DNA of 64,000 nt from Allobosea sp035944375. GTDB lineage: Bacteria; Pseudomonadota; Alphaproteobacteria; Rhizobiales; Beijerinckiaceae. Shown piece by piece: positions 44,632 to 54,057 of the stretch (positions within the stretch are counted from its first letter, which is position 1; every line of letters starts with the position of its first letter). The stretch lies in assembly GCF_035944375.1 (NCBI RefSeq), contig NZ_DASZBE010000043.1; one strand, 5' to 3'. The translations under genes and the position numbers were made by a program. Below the pieces are notes generated by a model, which was not told the origin of the DNA, did not search any database, and saw only the letters and a list, made by a program, of their open reading frames with translations.

Positions 44632-45834
44632 ATGGCGACGACGGCTTCCCTGCTCCTGCGCGATGTCCGCCCCTATGCCGGGGCGGCGACCGACATCCTG
44701 ATCGAGAACGGCCGCATCGCCCGGATCGCGACCGGGATCGAGTCGCCCGGCGTCCCGGTGGAGGAGGGGCGTGGCGAGATCGTCGTGCCAGGCCTCGTCG
44801 AGGCGCACACCCATCTCGACAAGAACCTGCTCGGCCTGCCCTGGTATGTGAACGAGGTCGGCCCGAACCTGCTCGACAAGATCGACAACGAGCGGATGAA
44901 CAAGAAGCGGCTCGACATCGAGCCCGCCCGGCAGTCGGCCCGACAGGCCGTGCGGGCCTCGGTCTGCGGCGCGACCCAGATCCGCAGCCATGTCGACGTC
45001 GACACCGAGCACGGGCTCTGGGGCATCGAGGGCGTGATGGCGACCCGCGATGCCTGGCGCGACATCGTCGACATCGAACTGGTCGCCTTTCCGCAGTCTG
45101 GCCTGCTGCGGCGACCGGGCACGCTCGAGATCATGGACGCGGCCATGAAGGCCGGCTGCGAGGTCGTCGGCGGGCTCGATCCCTGCGGCATCGACCGCGA
45201 CCCCAAGGGCCATCTCGACGCGATCTTCGGGCTCTGCCAGCACTACGGGAAGCCGCTCGACATCCATCTCCACGAGCCCGGGGAAATGGGCGCCTTCTCG
45301 CTCGACCTGATCATCGAGCGGACGCGGGCGCTGGGCATGCAGGGCAAGGTCGCGATCAGCCACGCCTTCTGCCTGGGCACGCCGGATCCGGCGCTTGTGG
45401 ATCCCCTCATCGAGGCGATCGCCGAACTCGATATCGCCATCGTCACCACCGCAACGGCGAGCCGCCCGGTTCCCGCCGTCAAGCGCATGCTCGCCGCCGG
45501 CATCCGCATCGCCGCCGGCTCGGACGGCATCCGCGACACCTGGAACCCCTATGGCAATGGCGACATGCTGGAGCGCGCCGTGCTTGTAGGACTGCGCAAC
45601 AATCTCCGCCGTGACGACGAGGTTCGGCTCGCGCTCGACACCTGCACCGTCGAGGGCGCGAAGCTGATGGAGGTCGCCGATTACGGGTTGGCCGAGGGCT
45701 GCGCCGCCGATCTGCTGATCCTGCCCGGCGAGACGCTGGCCGAGGCGGTCGTCAATCGCTCGCCCCACCGCCGCGTCCTCAAGCGCGGCCGCATCGTCGC
45801 CCGCGACGGCGTGCCGTTGCGCCCGGCGCCCTGA
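44632..45834 (+). CDS. Cytosine deaminase-like amidohydrolase
   Basis: 400 aa metal-dependent hydrolase of the CodA-like group. Metal and catalytic motifs: HTHLDKN, HLHEPGEMG, ISHAFCLG and SDGIRDTWNPYGNGDM. The last is typical of cytosine/isoguanine deaminases, where the Asp activates the water. GAGG lies five bases before the ATG. It would deaminate or open a cyclic amidine or ureide in the cytoplasm. Its stop is only nine bases from the end of the convergent amidohydrolase. Confidence 0.88.
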   Translation: MATTASLLLRDVRPYAGAATDILIENGRIARIATGIESPGVPVEEGRGEIVVPGLVEAHTHLDKNLLGLPWYVNEVGPNLLDKIDNERMNKKRLDIEPARQSARQAVRASVCGATQIRSHVDVDTEHGLWGIEGVMATRDAWRDIVDIELVAFPQSGLLRRPGTLEIMDAAMKAGCEVVGGLDPCGIDRDPKGHLDAIFGLCQHYGKPLDIHLHEPGEMGAFSLDLIIERTRALGMQGKVAISHAFCLGTPDPALVDPLIEAIAELDIAIVTTATASRPVPAVKRMLAAGIRIAAGSDGIRDTWNPYGNGDMLERAVLVGLRNNLRRDDEVRLALDTCTVEGAKLMEVADYGLAEGCAADLLILPGETLAEAVVNRSPHRRVLKRGRIVARDGVPLRPAP

Positions 45835-45843
45835 GGCCGCAGC

Positions 45844-47328
45844 TCAGTTCTTCTTGAGCCCCGACAGGCTGCGCGCCTCGACCTGGTCCATGGCGCGCAC
45901 CTGGCCCCAGAAGCTCGCCGGCGTGTCCAGCAGAGGCCGGAAGCCGCAGTAATCGAGCATCCATTCCGTCTGGGCCTGGGCATTGTCGAGCACCGCATCC
46001 TCGTTGACGAATAGCGCCTTGCGGCCCCGCAGCGCGATCCGCCCGTCGACGATGACGGTGTCGACGTCGTTGCCATTGGCGAAATAGACCAGCCGGAACA
46101 GCGGCATGTTGGCCGGGTAGAGATGCGGCCGGCGCCAGTCGAGCAGCACGACGTCGGCCTTCTTGCCGACCTCCAGCGAGCCGATCTCGTCGGCCATGCC
46201 GAGTGCGCGCGCCGCATCGACGGTGCACATCTCCAGCACGCGTCCCGGCGGCAGCCAGCTCGGATCATGATGGAAGGTGCGGTGGTAATGCATGCATTGC
46301 TGCATGTGCCGGAACATGTCGCCCGAGCGGTCGGGCGCCGTCGCATCCGAGCCGAGGCAGACATTGGCGCCGGCTTCCAGCAGCTCCGTCACCGGGCAGC
46401 GCGCCAGGATCGAGGCAACGGCGGACGGATTGTGGACGATATGCGTGCCGGTATCGGCGACGATGGCGATCTCCTCGTCGGTCAGCGCCGTCGAATGCGA
46501 CAGGAGCGCATGCGGACCGAGAATGCCGAGCTCCCTGGCATAGGCGACGCTGCCCCTGGTATGCCCGTCCTGCGTGAAGACGAGGCCGGCCTCCTTGGCG
46601 AAATCGGACATGCGCCGGCCCTGGGCGCGGGCATCCGCCAGATCCGACGCGCTGAGCCCGGCCTCGTGCTCGGCCCGCAGCGTCGGCGTGATCAGCGCGA
46701 TGTTGAGCCGCTTGCCGAGCCGGCCATGCTGTGTCTCGACCAGTGACTGGCAGGTCGCGAACATGTCCTCGAAACTCGTGGCATGCTCCTTCGCCGCACC
46801 GTTCTCGATGCGGGCATAGGTGCGCGGGAAGGGCGGGCGCGTCGCGCCGACCGCCAGCACCGAACGGGTTCCGACCTCGGCGACGCCGTCGAGATGCGCC
46901 TCGCCATAAACAGGCTCGTCACAGCGCATGATGGTATCGCCGCCGCCGAGCAGCGCGACCGCGGTCGTCACGCCGAAGCGCAGTCGCTCCAGCGCCGCGA
47001 GCTGCGCCTCCGCGCGCCACCACTCCGGCGTCGAGGCGACGGTGTAGACCCTGTGGCAGACCTCGTACCATTCGTCGCTGCGCCCGCCGCCCATGGTCTT
47101 GATCAGGCCGTGGCCGGCATGGGTGTGAGCGTCGATCAGGCCGGGCATCACGATCTTGCCGGCGGCATCGATGATGGTTGCGGCGTTGCCATGGCTGATC
47201 GCGAGCTCGGCGCTGGTGCCGACGGCAATGATGCGGTCGCCCTTAATCGCGACGGCACCGTCCTCGATGACGCGGCGGGTGCCGTCCATCGTCACGACGA
47301 CGCCGTGCTGGATCAGGATGTCGGTCAT
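45844..47328 (-). CDS. Amidohydrolase of the chlorohydrolase/deaminase (AtzA/TrzN/MtaD) group
   Basis: 494 aa. Motifs: PGLIDAHTHAGHG for the first metal ligands, FTQDGHTRGS, LLSHSTAL, the substrate loop HNPSAVAS and SDATAPDRSGDM with the metal Asp. The fold has the N- and C-terminal beta sandwich of this group (TDILIQHGVVVTMDG; ADVVLLDW). It is paralogous to 52660-54057. Likely removes an amino or other leaving group from an N-heterocycle. Last gene of the second minus-strand operon. Confidence 0.88.
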   Translation of the reverse strand: MTDILIQHGVVVTMDGTRRVIEDGAVAIKGDRIIAVGTSAELAISHGNAATIIDAAGKIVMPGLIDAHTHAGHGLIKTMGGGRSDEWYEVCHRVYTVASTPEWWRAEAQLAALERLRFGVTTAVALLGGGDTIMRCDEPVYGEAHLDGVAEVGTRSVLAVGATRPPFPRTYARIENGAAKEHATSFEDMFATCQSLVETQHGRLGKRLNIALITPTLRAEHEAGLSASDLADARAQGRRMSDFAKEAGLVFTQDGHTRGSVAYARELGILGPHALLSHSTALTDEEIAIVADTGTHIVHNPSAVASILARCPVTELLEAGANVCLGSDATAPDRSGDMFRHMQQCMHYHRTFHHDPSWLPPGRVLEMCTVDAARALGMADEIGSLEVGKKADVVLLDWRRPHLYPANMPLFRLVYFANGNDVDTVIVDGRIALRGRKALFVNEDAVLDNAQAQTEWMLDYCGFRPLLDTPASFWGQVRAMDQVEARSLSGLKKN

Positions 47329-47374
47329 GGTCGTCTCCTCGGGCCCTATGTTTTCTGTTCGGTGAAGCCGGCCG

Positions 47375-49090
47375 TCAGACTTCGCCGCGAATGCGCTCGA
47401 GCGTCGGTACGAGCGAGAGCAATTGCCGGGTGTAATCGGCCTGGGGCGCCGTGAAGAGCGTCTCGGCCGCCGCCATCTCGACGATCCGGCCCGCGCGCAT
47501 CACCGCGACCCGGTCACACATCTGGCGGATCACCGCGAGGTCGTGGCTGATCAGCAGCAGCGTCAGACCGGTCGCGTCGCGCAGATCCTTGAGCAGGTTG
47601 AGGATCTGCGCCTGGACGGAGACGTCGAGAGAGGAGGTCGGTTCGTCGCAGACGATCAGCCGCGGCCTGGCGCCCAGCGCCCGCGCGATCGAGAGCCGCT
47701 GGCGCTGCCCGCCGGAGAAGGCATGCGGGAAGCGCTGTGCGGCCTCCGTGGGCAGGCCGACGGCCTCGATCAGCAGGCCGACATCGGCCTCGGCCTCGGC
47801 CTGCGTCCGCGCCAGCTCGTAGAACAGGATCGGCTCGGCCAGGATGCGGCCGACCCGCATCCGCGCGTTCAGCGAGGAATAGGGGTCCTGGAATATCATC
47901 TGGATCGCGCGACGGGTCTTGCCCTTGCGCTGCGCCGCCTCAGCGCCGGCGATCACCTGGCCGTCGAAGCGGATGGTCCCGCCGGTCGGCGCGCGCAGGC
48001 CCGCCACCACATTGGCGATCGTGGTCTTGCCGCAGCCGGATTCGCCGACGAGGCCGAAGACCTCGCCCTGACGGATTTCGAAGCTCACCCCGTCGACGGC
48101 CCGGAAGGCGCGGGCGCCACGGCCGGCGAGGAAGCCCGCCCCATAGTCGACGCTCAGGTTGTCGACGCTGAGCAGGGGCACGTCGCGACCCGACGACGGG
48201 TCCCCGACGGCCAGGGCCTTCGCCCGCAGCTGGTCTCGCGCGGCGCCGGCCTCGGTCTGGTTCGCCCCGTCGAGCATGGGAAAACGGTCGAGCCGGATGT
48301 CGATGCGCGGCACGGCGCCGATCAGCGCCTTGGCATAGTCCGCCTGGGGATGGCGCAGGACCTGCGCCACCGGCCCGCTCTCGACGATGTGGCCACGATG
48401 CATGATCGTCACCGTGTCGGCGATCTGCGCGACGACGCCCATATTGTGGGTGACGAGCAGGATGCCGATGCCGCGCTCATCCGCGAGGCCACGCAGCAGG
48501 TCGAGGATCTGCGCCTGGATCGAGACGTCGAGCGCGGTCGTCGGCTCGTCGGCCACGAGCAGCCGGGGCTCGCAGGCCAGGGCGCAGGCGATGACGACGC
48601 GCTGCCGCTGCCCGCCGGAGAGCTGGTGCGGATAGGCCGACAGCCGCCGCTCGGGCTCGGGAATGCCGACCGCCTTGAGCAGCTCGAGCGCGCGCGTCCG
48701 CGCCGCGGCCCGGTCGAGCGGCAGATGCGCCCGCAGCGTCTCGACGATCTGGCTCTCGATCGTGAAGAGCGGGTTCAGGCTCGTCATCGGGTCCTGGAAC
48801 ACCGCGCCGATGTCGCGGCCGAGCCGGACCGCGCCGGGCTTCTGCGGGTCGAAGGGTTGGCCGTCGAGCGCGATCGTGCCCGAGGCGATCCGGCCCGGCT
48901 TTTCGAGCAGGCCGAGCACCGCATTGCCGATCGTCGTCTTGCCCGCGCCGGATTCACCCACCAGCGCATGGATCTCGCCCGGCGCGATCGAGAGCGTGGC
49001 GCCCTCGACGGCCGTCAGCACGCCGCCATCGGCCAGCGGGTATTCGATCCGCAGCCGGTCGATGGCGAGGATGGGGGCAACCGCGCTCAT
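47375..49090 (-). CDS. Opp/Dpp-type ABC transporter, two ATPase domains in one protein
   Basis: 571 aa with two full ABC modules. First: Walker A GESGAGKTT, LSGGQRQRVVIACAL, LLVADEPTTALDVS. Second: Walker A GESGCGKTT, FSGGQRQRLSIARAL, LIVCDEPTSSLDVS. The first has the OppD and the second the OppF character, as in GsiA-type proteins. The start overlaps the permease stop (ATGA). It powers the second importer. Confidence 0.92.
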   Translation of the reverse strand: MSAVAPILAIDRLRIEYPLADGGVLTAVEGATLSIAPGEIHALVGESGAGKTTIGNAVLGLLEKPGRIASGTIALDGQPFDPQKPGAVRLGRDIGAVFQDPMTSLNPLFTIESQIVETLRAHLPLDRAAARTRALELLKAVGIPEPERRLSAYPHQLSGGQRQRVVIACALACEPRLLVADEPTTALDVSIQAQILDLLRGLADERGIGILLVTHNMGVVAQIADTVTIMHRGHIVESGPVAQVLRHPQADYAKALIGAVPRIDIRLDRFPMLDGANQTEAGAARDQLRAKALAVGDPSSGRDVPLLSVDNLSVDYGAGFLAGRGARAFRAVDGVSFEIRQGEVFGLVGESGCGKTTIANVVAGLRAPTGGTIRFDGQVIAGAEAAQRKGKTRRAIQMIFQDPYSSLNARMRVGRILAEPILFYELARTQAEAEADVGLLIEAVGLPTEAAQRFPHAFSGGQRQRLSIARALGARPRLIVCDEPTSSLDVSVQAQILNLLKDLRDATGLTLLLISHDLAVIRQMCDRVAVMRAGRIVEMAAAETLFTAPQADYTRQLLSLVPTLERIRGEV

Positions 49091-49989
49091 CCGCGCCCCC
49101 GCAGCTTCGGGTTGAACAGGTCGCGCAGCCAGTCGCCGACGATGTTGACGCCGAGCACCAGCAGCACCAGCAGCAGCGCCGGAAACAGCGCGATCCACCA
49201 GACGCCGGAGAAGACGAACTCGTTGCCGATGCGGATCAGCGTGCCAAGCGAAGGATAGGTCGGCGGCATGCCGACGCCGAGGAAGGAGAGGGTGGCTTCC
49301 GTCAGCACGGCGGCGGCGAGGTTGATCGTCGCGATGACCAGCACCGGCCCCATCACATTGGGCAGGATGTGCCGCAGCATGATCTGGCGGGAGGGCAGGC
49401 CGATCACCTTGACGGCGCGGACATAGTCGCGCGCGCTCTCGACCATGGTCGCGGCCCGCACCGTGCGCGCATACTGCACCCATTCATGGATCGCGATCGC
49501 CCCGATCAGGATGAAGGGCGCCCATTCCGCCGAACTCGCGGCTGGAAACAGCATCCGCGCCACCCCGGCGACGAGCAGGGCGAGGAGGATGGTCGGGAAG
49601 CTGAGGATGATGTCGCCGAAGCGCATGATCGCGGCGTCGACCCAGCCGCCGAAATAGCCGGCGATCAGGCCGAGCCCGACGCCGACCACCGCCGCCACCA
49701 TCACCGCGCCGCCGCCGATCAGGATCGAGACGCGCGCGCCGTAGAGCATGGCGGAGAGCAGGTCGCGGCCCTGGTTGTCGGTGCCGAGCAGGAAGCGCGG
49801 ATCGCCATCGGGCGAGAAGCGCGGCGGCAGCTCCGCGTCGATCAGGTTGAAGCTGGTCAGATCGGTCGGATCGAAGGGCGCGATCAGCGGGGCCAGGGCG
49901 GCGGCCGCCACGATGACGACGGCCATCAGCCCGGCGAGCCAGACCGAGAGCGGCACGCGCCGCAGCCGCCGGGACAGAGAGGCCGCCAC
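49087..49989 (-). CDS. Opp/Dpp-type ABC transporter permease (DppC-like)
   Basis: 300 aa from a GTG two bases after the preceding stop. Six membrane helices, LGTDNQGRDLLSAMLYGAR and the EAA loop VESARDYVRAVKVIGLPSRQ. The C-terminus NIVGDWLRDLFNPKLRGRG is standard for the family. Confidence 0.92.
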   Translation of the reverse strand: MAASLSRRLRRVPLSVWLAGLMAVVIVAAAALAPLIAPFDPTDLTSFNLIDAELPPRFSPDGDPRFLLGTDNQGRDLLSAMLYGARVSILIGGGAVMVAAVVGVGLGLIAGYFGGWVDAAIMRFGDIILSFPTILLALLVAGVARMLFPAASSAEWAPFILIGAIAIHEWVQYARTVRAATMVESARDYVRAVKVIGLPSRQIMLRHILPNVMGPVLVIATINLAAAVLTEATLSFLGVGMPPTYPSLGTLIRIGNEFVFSGVWWIALFPALLLVLLVLGVNIVGDWLRDLFNPKLRGRG

Positions 49990-49991
49990 GG

Positions 49992-50960
49992 TCAGGCCCT
50001 CACGCGCAGGCGCGGATCGACCAGCGCATAGAGCAGGTCGACGGCGGTGTTGATGACGACGAAGAGCAGCCCGACGAAGAGCAGATAGGCTGCCATCACC
50101 GGCACGTCCGAGAAGCTCACCGCCTGGATGAAGAGCAGCCCCATGCCCGGCCACTGGAAGACGGTCTCGGTGACGATGGCGAAGGCGATCAGCGAGCCGA
50201 TCTGCAGGCCGGTCACGGTGATCACCGGCATCAGCGCATTGCGCAGCGCCAGCGTGAAATGGATGTGCCGCGCCGACAGGCCGCGCGCCCGGGCGAAGCG
50301 GATGTAGTCGCTGGAGAGCACGTCGATCAGCTCCGAGCGCACCAGCCGCATGATCAGGGTGAGCTGGTACAGCGCCAGCGTGATCGAGGGCAGGATCAGC
50401 GCCTTCAGCCCGCTCAGCGTCAGCAGCCCGGTCGACCAGGGGCCGATCTGCACCGTCTCGCCCCGGCCGAAGGAGGGGAGGAGGCCGAGCGTCACCGCGA
50501 AGGTCAGGATCAGCACGATTCCCGTCACGAAGGTCGGCGTCGAAATTCCGATCAGCGACACCGCCTGGACCAGCCGTGCCGCAACCCGGTCCGGCTTCAG
50601 CGCACAGAGCACGCCGAGCGGGATGCCGAGCGCCAGCGACAGCAGCGTCGCGACGAGGACCAGTTCGAGCGTCGCCGGCAGCCGCTCCGCGATCAGGGTC
50701 GCCACGGGGCGCTGGTTGCGGAAACTGATGCCGAAGTCGCCGCGCACGATCCGGCTCAGGAAGCCCGCGAACTGCACGACAACCGGGCGATCGAGCCCGA
50801 GCTGCTCGCGCAGCTCGGCCTTTTCGGCGATCGTCGCGTTCTCCCGCGAGAGGGCCGCGACAGGGTCCCCCACGAAGCGGAACATCCCGAAGGACACCGC
50901 CGAGACCGCGAGCATGACGAGCGCGGCCTGGCCGAGGCGGGCGAGAAGCAGGCGCAGCAT
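49992..50960 (-). CDS. Opp/Dpp-type ABC transporter permease (DppB-like)
   Basis: 322 aa, six membrane helices. MLRLLLARLGQAALVMLAVS at the start, FRFVGDPVA, ISTPTFVTGIVLI and the loop SSDYIRFARARGLSARHI; C-terminus YALVDPRLRVRA. It follows the binding-protein gene after 28 bases and forms the channel with the DppC-like protein. Confidence 0.92.
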   Translation of the reverse strand: MLRLLLARLGQAALVMLAVSAVSFGMFRFVGDPVAALSRENATIAEKAELREQLGLDRPVVVQFAGFLSRIVRGDFGISFRNQRPVATLIAERLPATLELVLVATLLSLALGIPLGVLCALKPDRVAARLVQAVSLIGISTPTFVTGIVLILTFAVTLGLLPSFGRGETVQIGPWSTGLLTLSGLKALILPSITLALYQLTLIMRLVRSELIDVLSSDYIRFARARGLSARHIHFTLALRNALMPVITVTGLQIGSLIAFAIVTETVFQWPGMGLLFIQAVSFSDVPVMAAYLLFVGLLFVVINTAVDLLYALVDPRLRVRA

Positions 50961-50988
50961 CAGTCTGGGGACCGCCTGGTCGCTGGCC

Positions 50989-52557
50989 TCACTTCACCTG
51001 AGCGAACCAGAGGCGGACATACTCGTCCGGGAACTGCGGCACATCGAGGCCCTGGCGCGAGGCCCAGGCGACCGGCTGCAGATGCAGCGGGATATAGGCG
51101 ATCGTGTCCTTGGCGACCTTGAGCGCCTGGACCATCATCGCGCGCCGCTTGGGCTCGTCGAGCTCGACAGCGGCCTCCCGCGTCAGCCGCTCGATCTCGG
51201 GGTTGGTGTAGCCCATCGGGTTCGAGCCGCCGAAACCGTCCTTCGGCGCGGTCAGCAGGGCCGAGAGCACGCTGAACCCGTCCATCGGCGGCAGGGTCGC
51301 CCAGCCCAGCATGAAGGAGTCGAACTCGCCGCGGTCCTGTTTCGGGAAATAGGTGGCGCGCGATTCCGTCTTCACATCGGTCTGCACGCCGATGCGGCTC
51401 CACATCGCGGCGACCGCGACGCAGATGGCCTCGTCGTTGATGTAGCGGTCGTTGGGGCAGTTCAGGCCGAGCTTGAAGCCGTTGGGGTAGCCGGCCTCGG
51501 TAAGCAGCGCCTTGGCCTTGTCCGCATTGTAGCCGGGCAGCGTGTCGTTGGCCTTGTCGTAGCCCGGCACCGGCGGTGCCACGAGCGTGCCGGTGTTCTG
51601 CGACTTGCCGCGCATGACGCGCTTCTGGATCGCGTCGAGGTCGATGCCCTGCCACAGCGCCTGGCGGACCTTGAGGTCCTTCAGCGGGTTCTTCTGGCCC
51701 GGCATCGACTTGAGTTCGTCGCGCTGGCTCAGGCCGAGGAAGATCAGCCGCAGGGACGGCTCCTCGATCACCTTGAAGGAGCTGTTGGCGCCGATCCGGG
51801 CGAGATCCTGCAGCGGAGCCGGGGCGATCAGGTCGAGTTCGCCCGACAGCAGCGCCGCTACCCGGGTCGCGTCGGACTTGATCGGCTTGAACTCGATGCG
51901 CGTGATGTTGTGCTGCGGCTTGTCCCACCAGTCCGGGTTCACGACCATGTTCGTGCCGGCGTCCGGCTTGAACGACTCCAGCTTGAACGGCCCCGTGCCG
52001 ATGGCGGTGGTGGAGGCGGCCGTGCTGACGCCGGTGGCGATGTTGCCGGGCTTGAGCGATCCCGTCTGCTCCATCCACTCCTTGTCCATGATGTAGATGC
52101 CGGCGAGATCGTTCAGCAGCAGCGGGTAGGGGCCCTTGGTGACGAGATCGACGGTGAAGTCGTCGACCTTCTCGGCCCGGATCACCTGCGAGAGGTTGCC
52201 GCGGGCCCGCGCGCCGGGGTCGAGCAGGCGGGTGACGGAGGCGACGACGTCGTCGGCGGTGAAGGCGTTGCCGTTGTGGAACTTCACGCCCTTGCGCAGC
52301 TCGAAGCGCCAGGTGTCGGGCTTGACCGCCTTCCAGCTCGTCGCCAGCGCCGGCTCGAGCTGCATCGTCCGCCCGCGCCGCACCAGCGGGTCGAAGACGT
52401 GGTGGAGCATCGCCGTGGTGAAGCTCTCGGTCTGGGCGAAGGGATCGAGCGTCGCGATGTCGGTCGGTGCCGACCAGCGCACGGTCTTTGCATCCGCGGT
52501 CGTCGAGATCAGGGCGGCGGCCGATACGGCGGCCAAAAGCACGGCGATGCGGTTCAT
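50989..52557 (-). CDS. Family 5 ABC solute-binding protein
   Basis: 522 aa periplasmic protein with a Sec signal (MNRIAVLLAAVSAAALISTT-ADA). Motifs: VFDPLVRRG, PALATSWKA, RFELRKGVKFHNGNAFTADD. It lacks the Tat-type signal of the first importer's protein. A GCATGC palindrome lies 63 bases before the start. Upstream in-frame codons at 52626 would overlap that operator and destroy the signal peptide, so 52557 is preferred. Confidence 0.92.
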   Translation of the reverse strand: MNRIAVLLAAVSAAALISTTADAKTVRWSAPTDIATLDPFAQTESFTTAMLHHVFDPLVRRGRTMQLEPALATSWKAVKPDTWRFELRKGVKFHNGNAFTADDVVASVTRLLDPGARARGNLSQVIRAEKVDDFTVDLVTKGPYPLLLNDLAGIYIMDKEWMEQTGSLKPGNIATGVSTAASTTAIGTGPFKLESFKPDAGTNMVVNPDWWDKPQHNITRIEFKPIKSDATRVAALLSGELDLIAPAPLQDLARIGANSSFKVIEEPSLRLIFLGLSQRDELKSMPGQKNPLKDLKVRQALWQGIDLDAIQKRVMRGKSQNTGTLVAPPVPGYDKANDTLPGYNADKAKALLTEAGYPNGFKLGLNCPNDRYINDEAICVAVAAMWSRIGVQTDVKTESRATYFPKQDRGEFDSFMLGWATLPPMDGFSVLSALLTAPKDGFGGSNPMGYTNPEIERLTREAAVELDEPKRRAMMVQALKVAKDTIAYIPLHLQPVAWASRQGLDVPQFPDEYVRLWFAQVK

Positions 52558-52619
52558 GACGACACCCCTCTGTGTTCGAGCCGCATCGCGACCCCCTTTG
52601 TATGCGTCATCATAGGTGA

Positions 52620-52631
52620 ACTGCATGCAGT
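52620..52631. promoter_or_regulatory. GCATGC-centred palindrome upstream of the second importer
   Basis: ACTGCATGCAGT, a perfect 12-bp palindrome in the 102-base gap between two minus-strand genes. It differs by one or two bases from the sites at 43278 and 44562 and probably binds the same regulator. Confidence 0.65.
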
Positions 52632-52659
52632 CTCGTCAACGGGTTTGTGAGCCTCCGTG

Positions 52660-54057
52660 TCAGAGCCCTGCCCGTTCTTTCATCAGGCGGTAGGCGCGCT
52701 CGGCCCGGTCCAGAACCGCGCCGGCCTCGAGGGCGGTCGGGCGTCCGTTCTCCGCCAGCACGCGCCCCGCGACCATGACCAGCGAGACGTCCGCGGCGTT
52801 GGCGAAGAAGACGAGCCGGTGCACGGGCAGGTCGCGCGGCTGCAGATGCGCGCCGCGCCGCGAGACCGCGACGAGATCGGCGAGCTTGCCGGGCTCGATC
52901 GAACCCAGTTCGTGCTCGAGGCCGAGCGCCTTCGCGCCGCCGAGCGTCGCCATGTCGAGGATCGTCCAGGCGTCGATCGCGGACGGGTCCTTCCAGCGGA
53001 TCGCCTGATGCCGATGACCCATGAACATCGTCCGGAACACGTCGAGCGAGCGGTCCGGCGCTGGTCCGTCGGTGCCCAGCCCGACGCGCACCCCCTCCGC
53101 GAGCAGGCGCGGAGCGGGGCAATAGCCGAACACCGCCATCAGCGAGCTCGGCGTATAGGCCGCGCCCGCACCGCGCTCGACGAAGGTGGCGATGTCGGCC
53201 TCGGTCAGGTCGATGCAATGGGCAAGGACCGAGCGCCGGTCGAACAGCCCGAAGGTCTTGGCCATGAAGGCCACCGACCCGTCGCGATGCCCGTCCTGGA
53301 TGAAGCGGCTGCCGCTGCCCTGCGCGAGCGCCCAGGCGGCGGTCGTGGTCTCGCGCAGGGCGGCCTGGAGCGGGCCATCGGCCGCCGCGAACTCGGCCTC
53401 GCCGATCACGGGGGCGGACACGGCGATGTCGATGAGGCCCTGGGCGGCGCCGCGCCAGCGGCCGGCGAGCGTTCCGATCGCCGCGATCTGGTCGGACAGG
53501 GACATCGAGCGCTCGTCGGCCCGGCCGTCGGTCCAGGCGCGACGGGGCTTGGGAAAGGGCGGGCGGTCGACACCGAGCACGAGGATCTCGCGCAGGCCGC
53601 TCGCCTCGATCTCGCGCAGATGAGCCTCCGCGCAGGCGGTGTCCTCCGTGCGCATCACGTTGTCGCCGCCGCCTAAGAAAGGCACGGCCAGCGTCGTGCC
53701 GCCGAGTGTCCGCTCCAGCGCCTGCAGCGCCGCGTCCGCCGCCCAGAACTCGGCATCGGCGTGGCGGGCATAGACATCGCCAACGGTCTCCATCCAGGCG
53801 TCGACGTCGCCGCCCAGATTCTTGGTCAGCCCGTGGCCGGCATGGAGATGCAGGTCGATCAGCCCGGGGATCAGGGCCGCGCCGTCGAGATCGATCCGGC
53901 GCACCGCCGCAAGCTCTCCCTTGGGCCAGGCACCGGCCGCGACGGTCGCGATCCGGCCCGCCTCGACCACGACATGCCCCGGATCGAGGATCTGGCGCCG
54001 ACCATCGAGCGGGATCACCGCCGCATTGCCGAGGATCGTCCGGGTCGCCTCCGTCAT
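52660..54057 (-). CDS. Amidohydrolase, paralogue of the 45844-47328 enzyme
   Basis: 465 aa chlorohydrolase/deaminase-group enzyme. Motifs: PGLIDLHLHAGHG, FIQDGHRDGS, LAHCIDLTE, YTPSSLMA in place of HNPS, and TDGPAPDRSLDV with the metal Asp. Long blocks match the enzyme at 45844-47328 (GGTTLAVPFLGGGDNVMR versus GVTTAVALLGGGDTIMR). The loss of His and Asn in the substrate loop suggests a different substrate. Its start overlaps the stop of the next gene upstream (ATGA). Confidence 0.87.
   Translation of the reverse strand: MTEATRTILGNAAVIPLDGRRQILDPGHVVVEAGRIATVAAGAWPKGELAAVRRIDLDGAALIPGLIDLHLHAGHGLTKNLGGDVDAWMETVGDVYARHADAEFWAADAALQALERTLGGTTLAVPFLGGGDNVMRTEDTACAEAHLREIEASGLREILVLGVDRPPFPKPRRAWTDGRADERSMSLSDQIAAIGTLAGRWRGAAQGLIDIAVSAPVIGEAEFAAADGPLQAALRETTTAAWALAQGSGSRFIQDGHRDGSVAFMAKTFGLFDRRSVLAHCIDLTEADIATFVERGAGAAYTPSSLMAVFGYCPAPRLLAEGVRVGLGTDGPAPDRSLDVFRTMFMGHRHQAIRWKDPSAIDAWTILDMATLGGAKALGLEHELGSIEPGKLADLVAVSRRGAHLQPRDLPVHRLVFFANAADVSLVMVAGRVLAENGRPTALEAGAVLDRAERAYRLMKERAGL

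Noticed and set aside
46287..46298. AATGCATGCATT palindrome resembling the GCATGC operators
   Set aside because: It lies inside an amidohydrolase coding sequence, far from any start, so it is probably coincidental.
22637..52647. Shared 15-base word TCGTCAACGGGTTTG at 22637 and 52633
   Set aside because: A 15-base match is expected about once by chance in a window of this size; flanks do not match.
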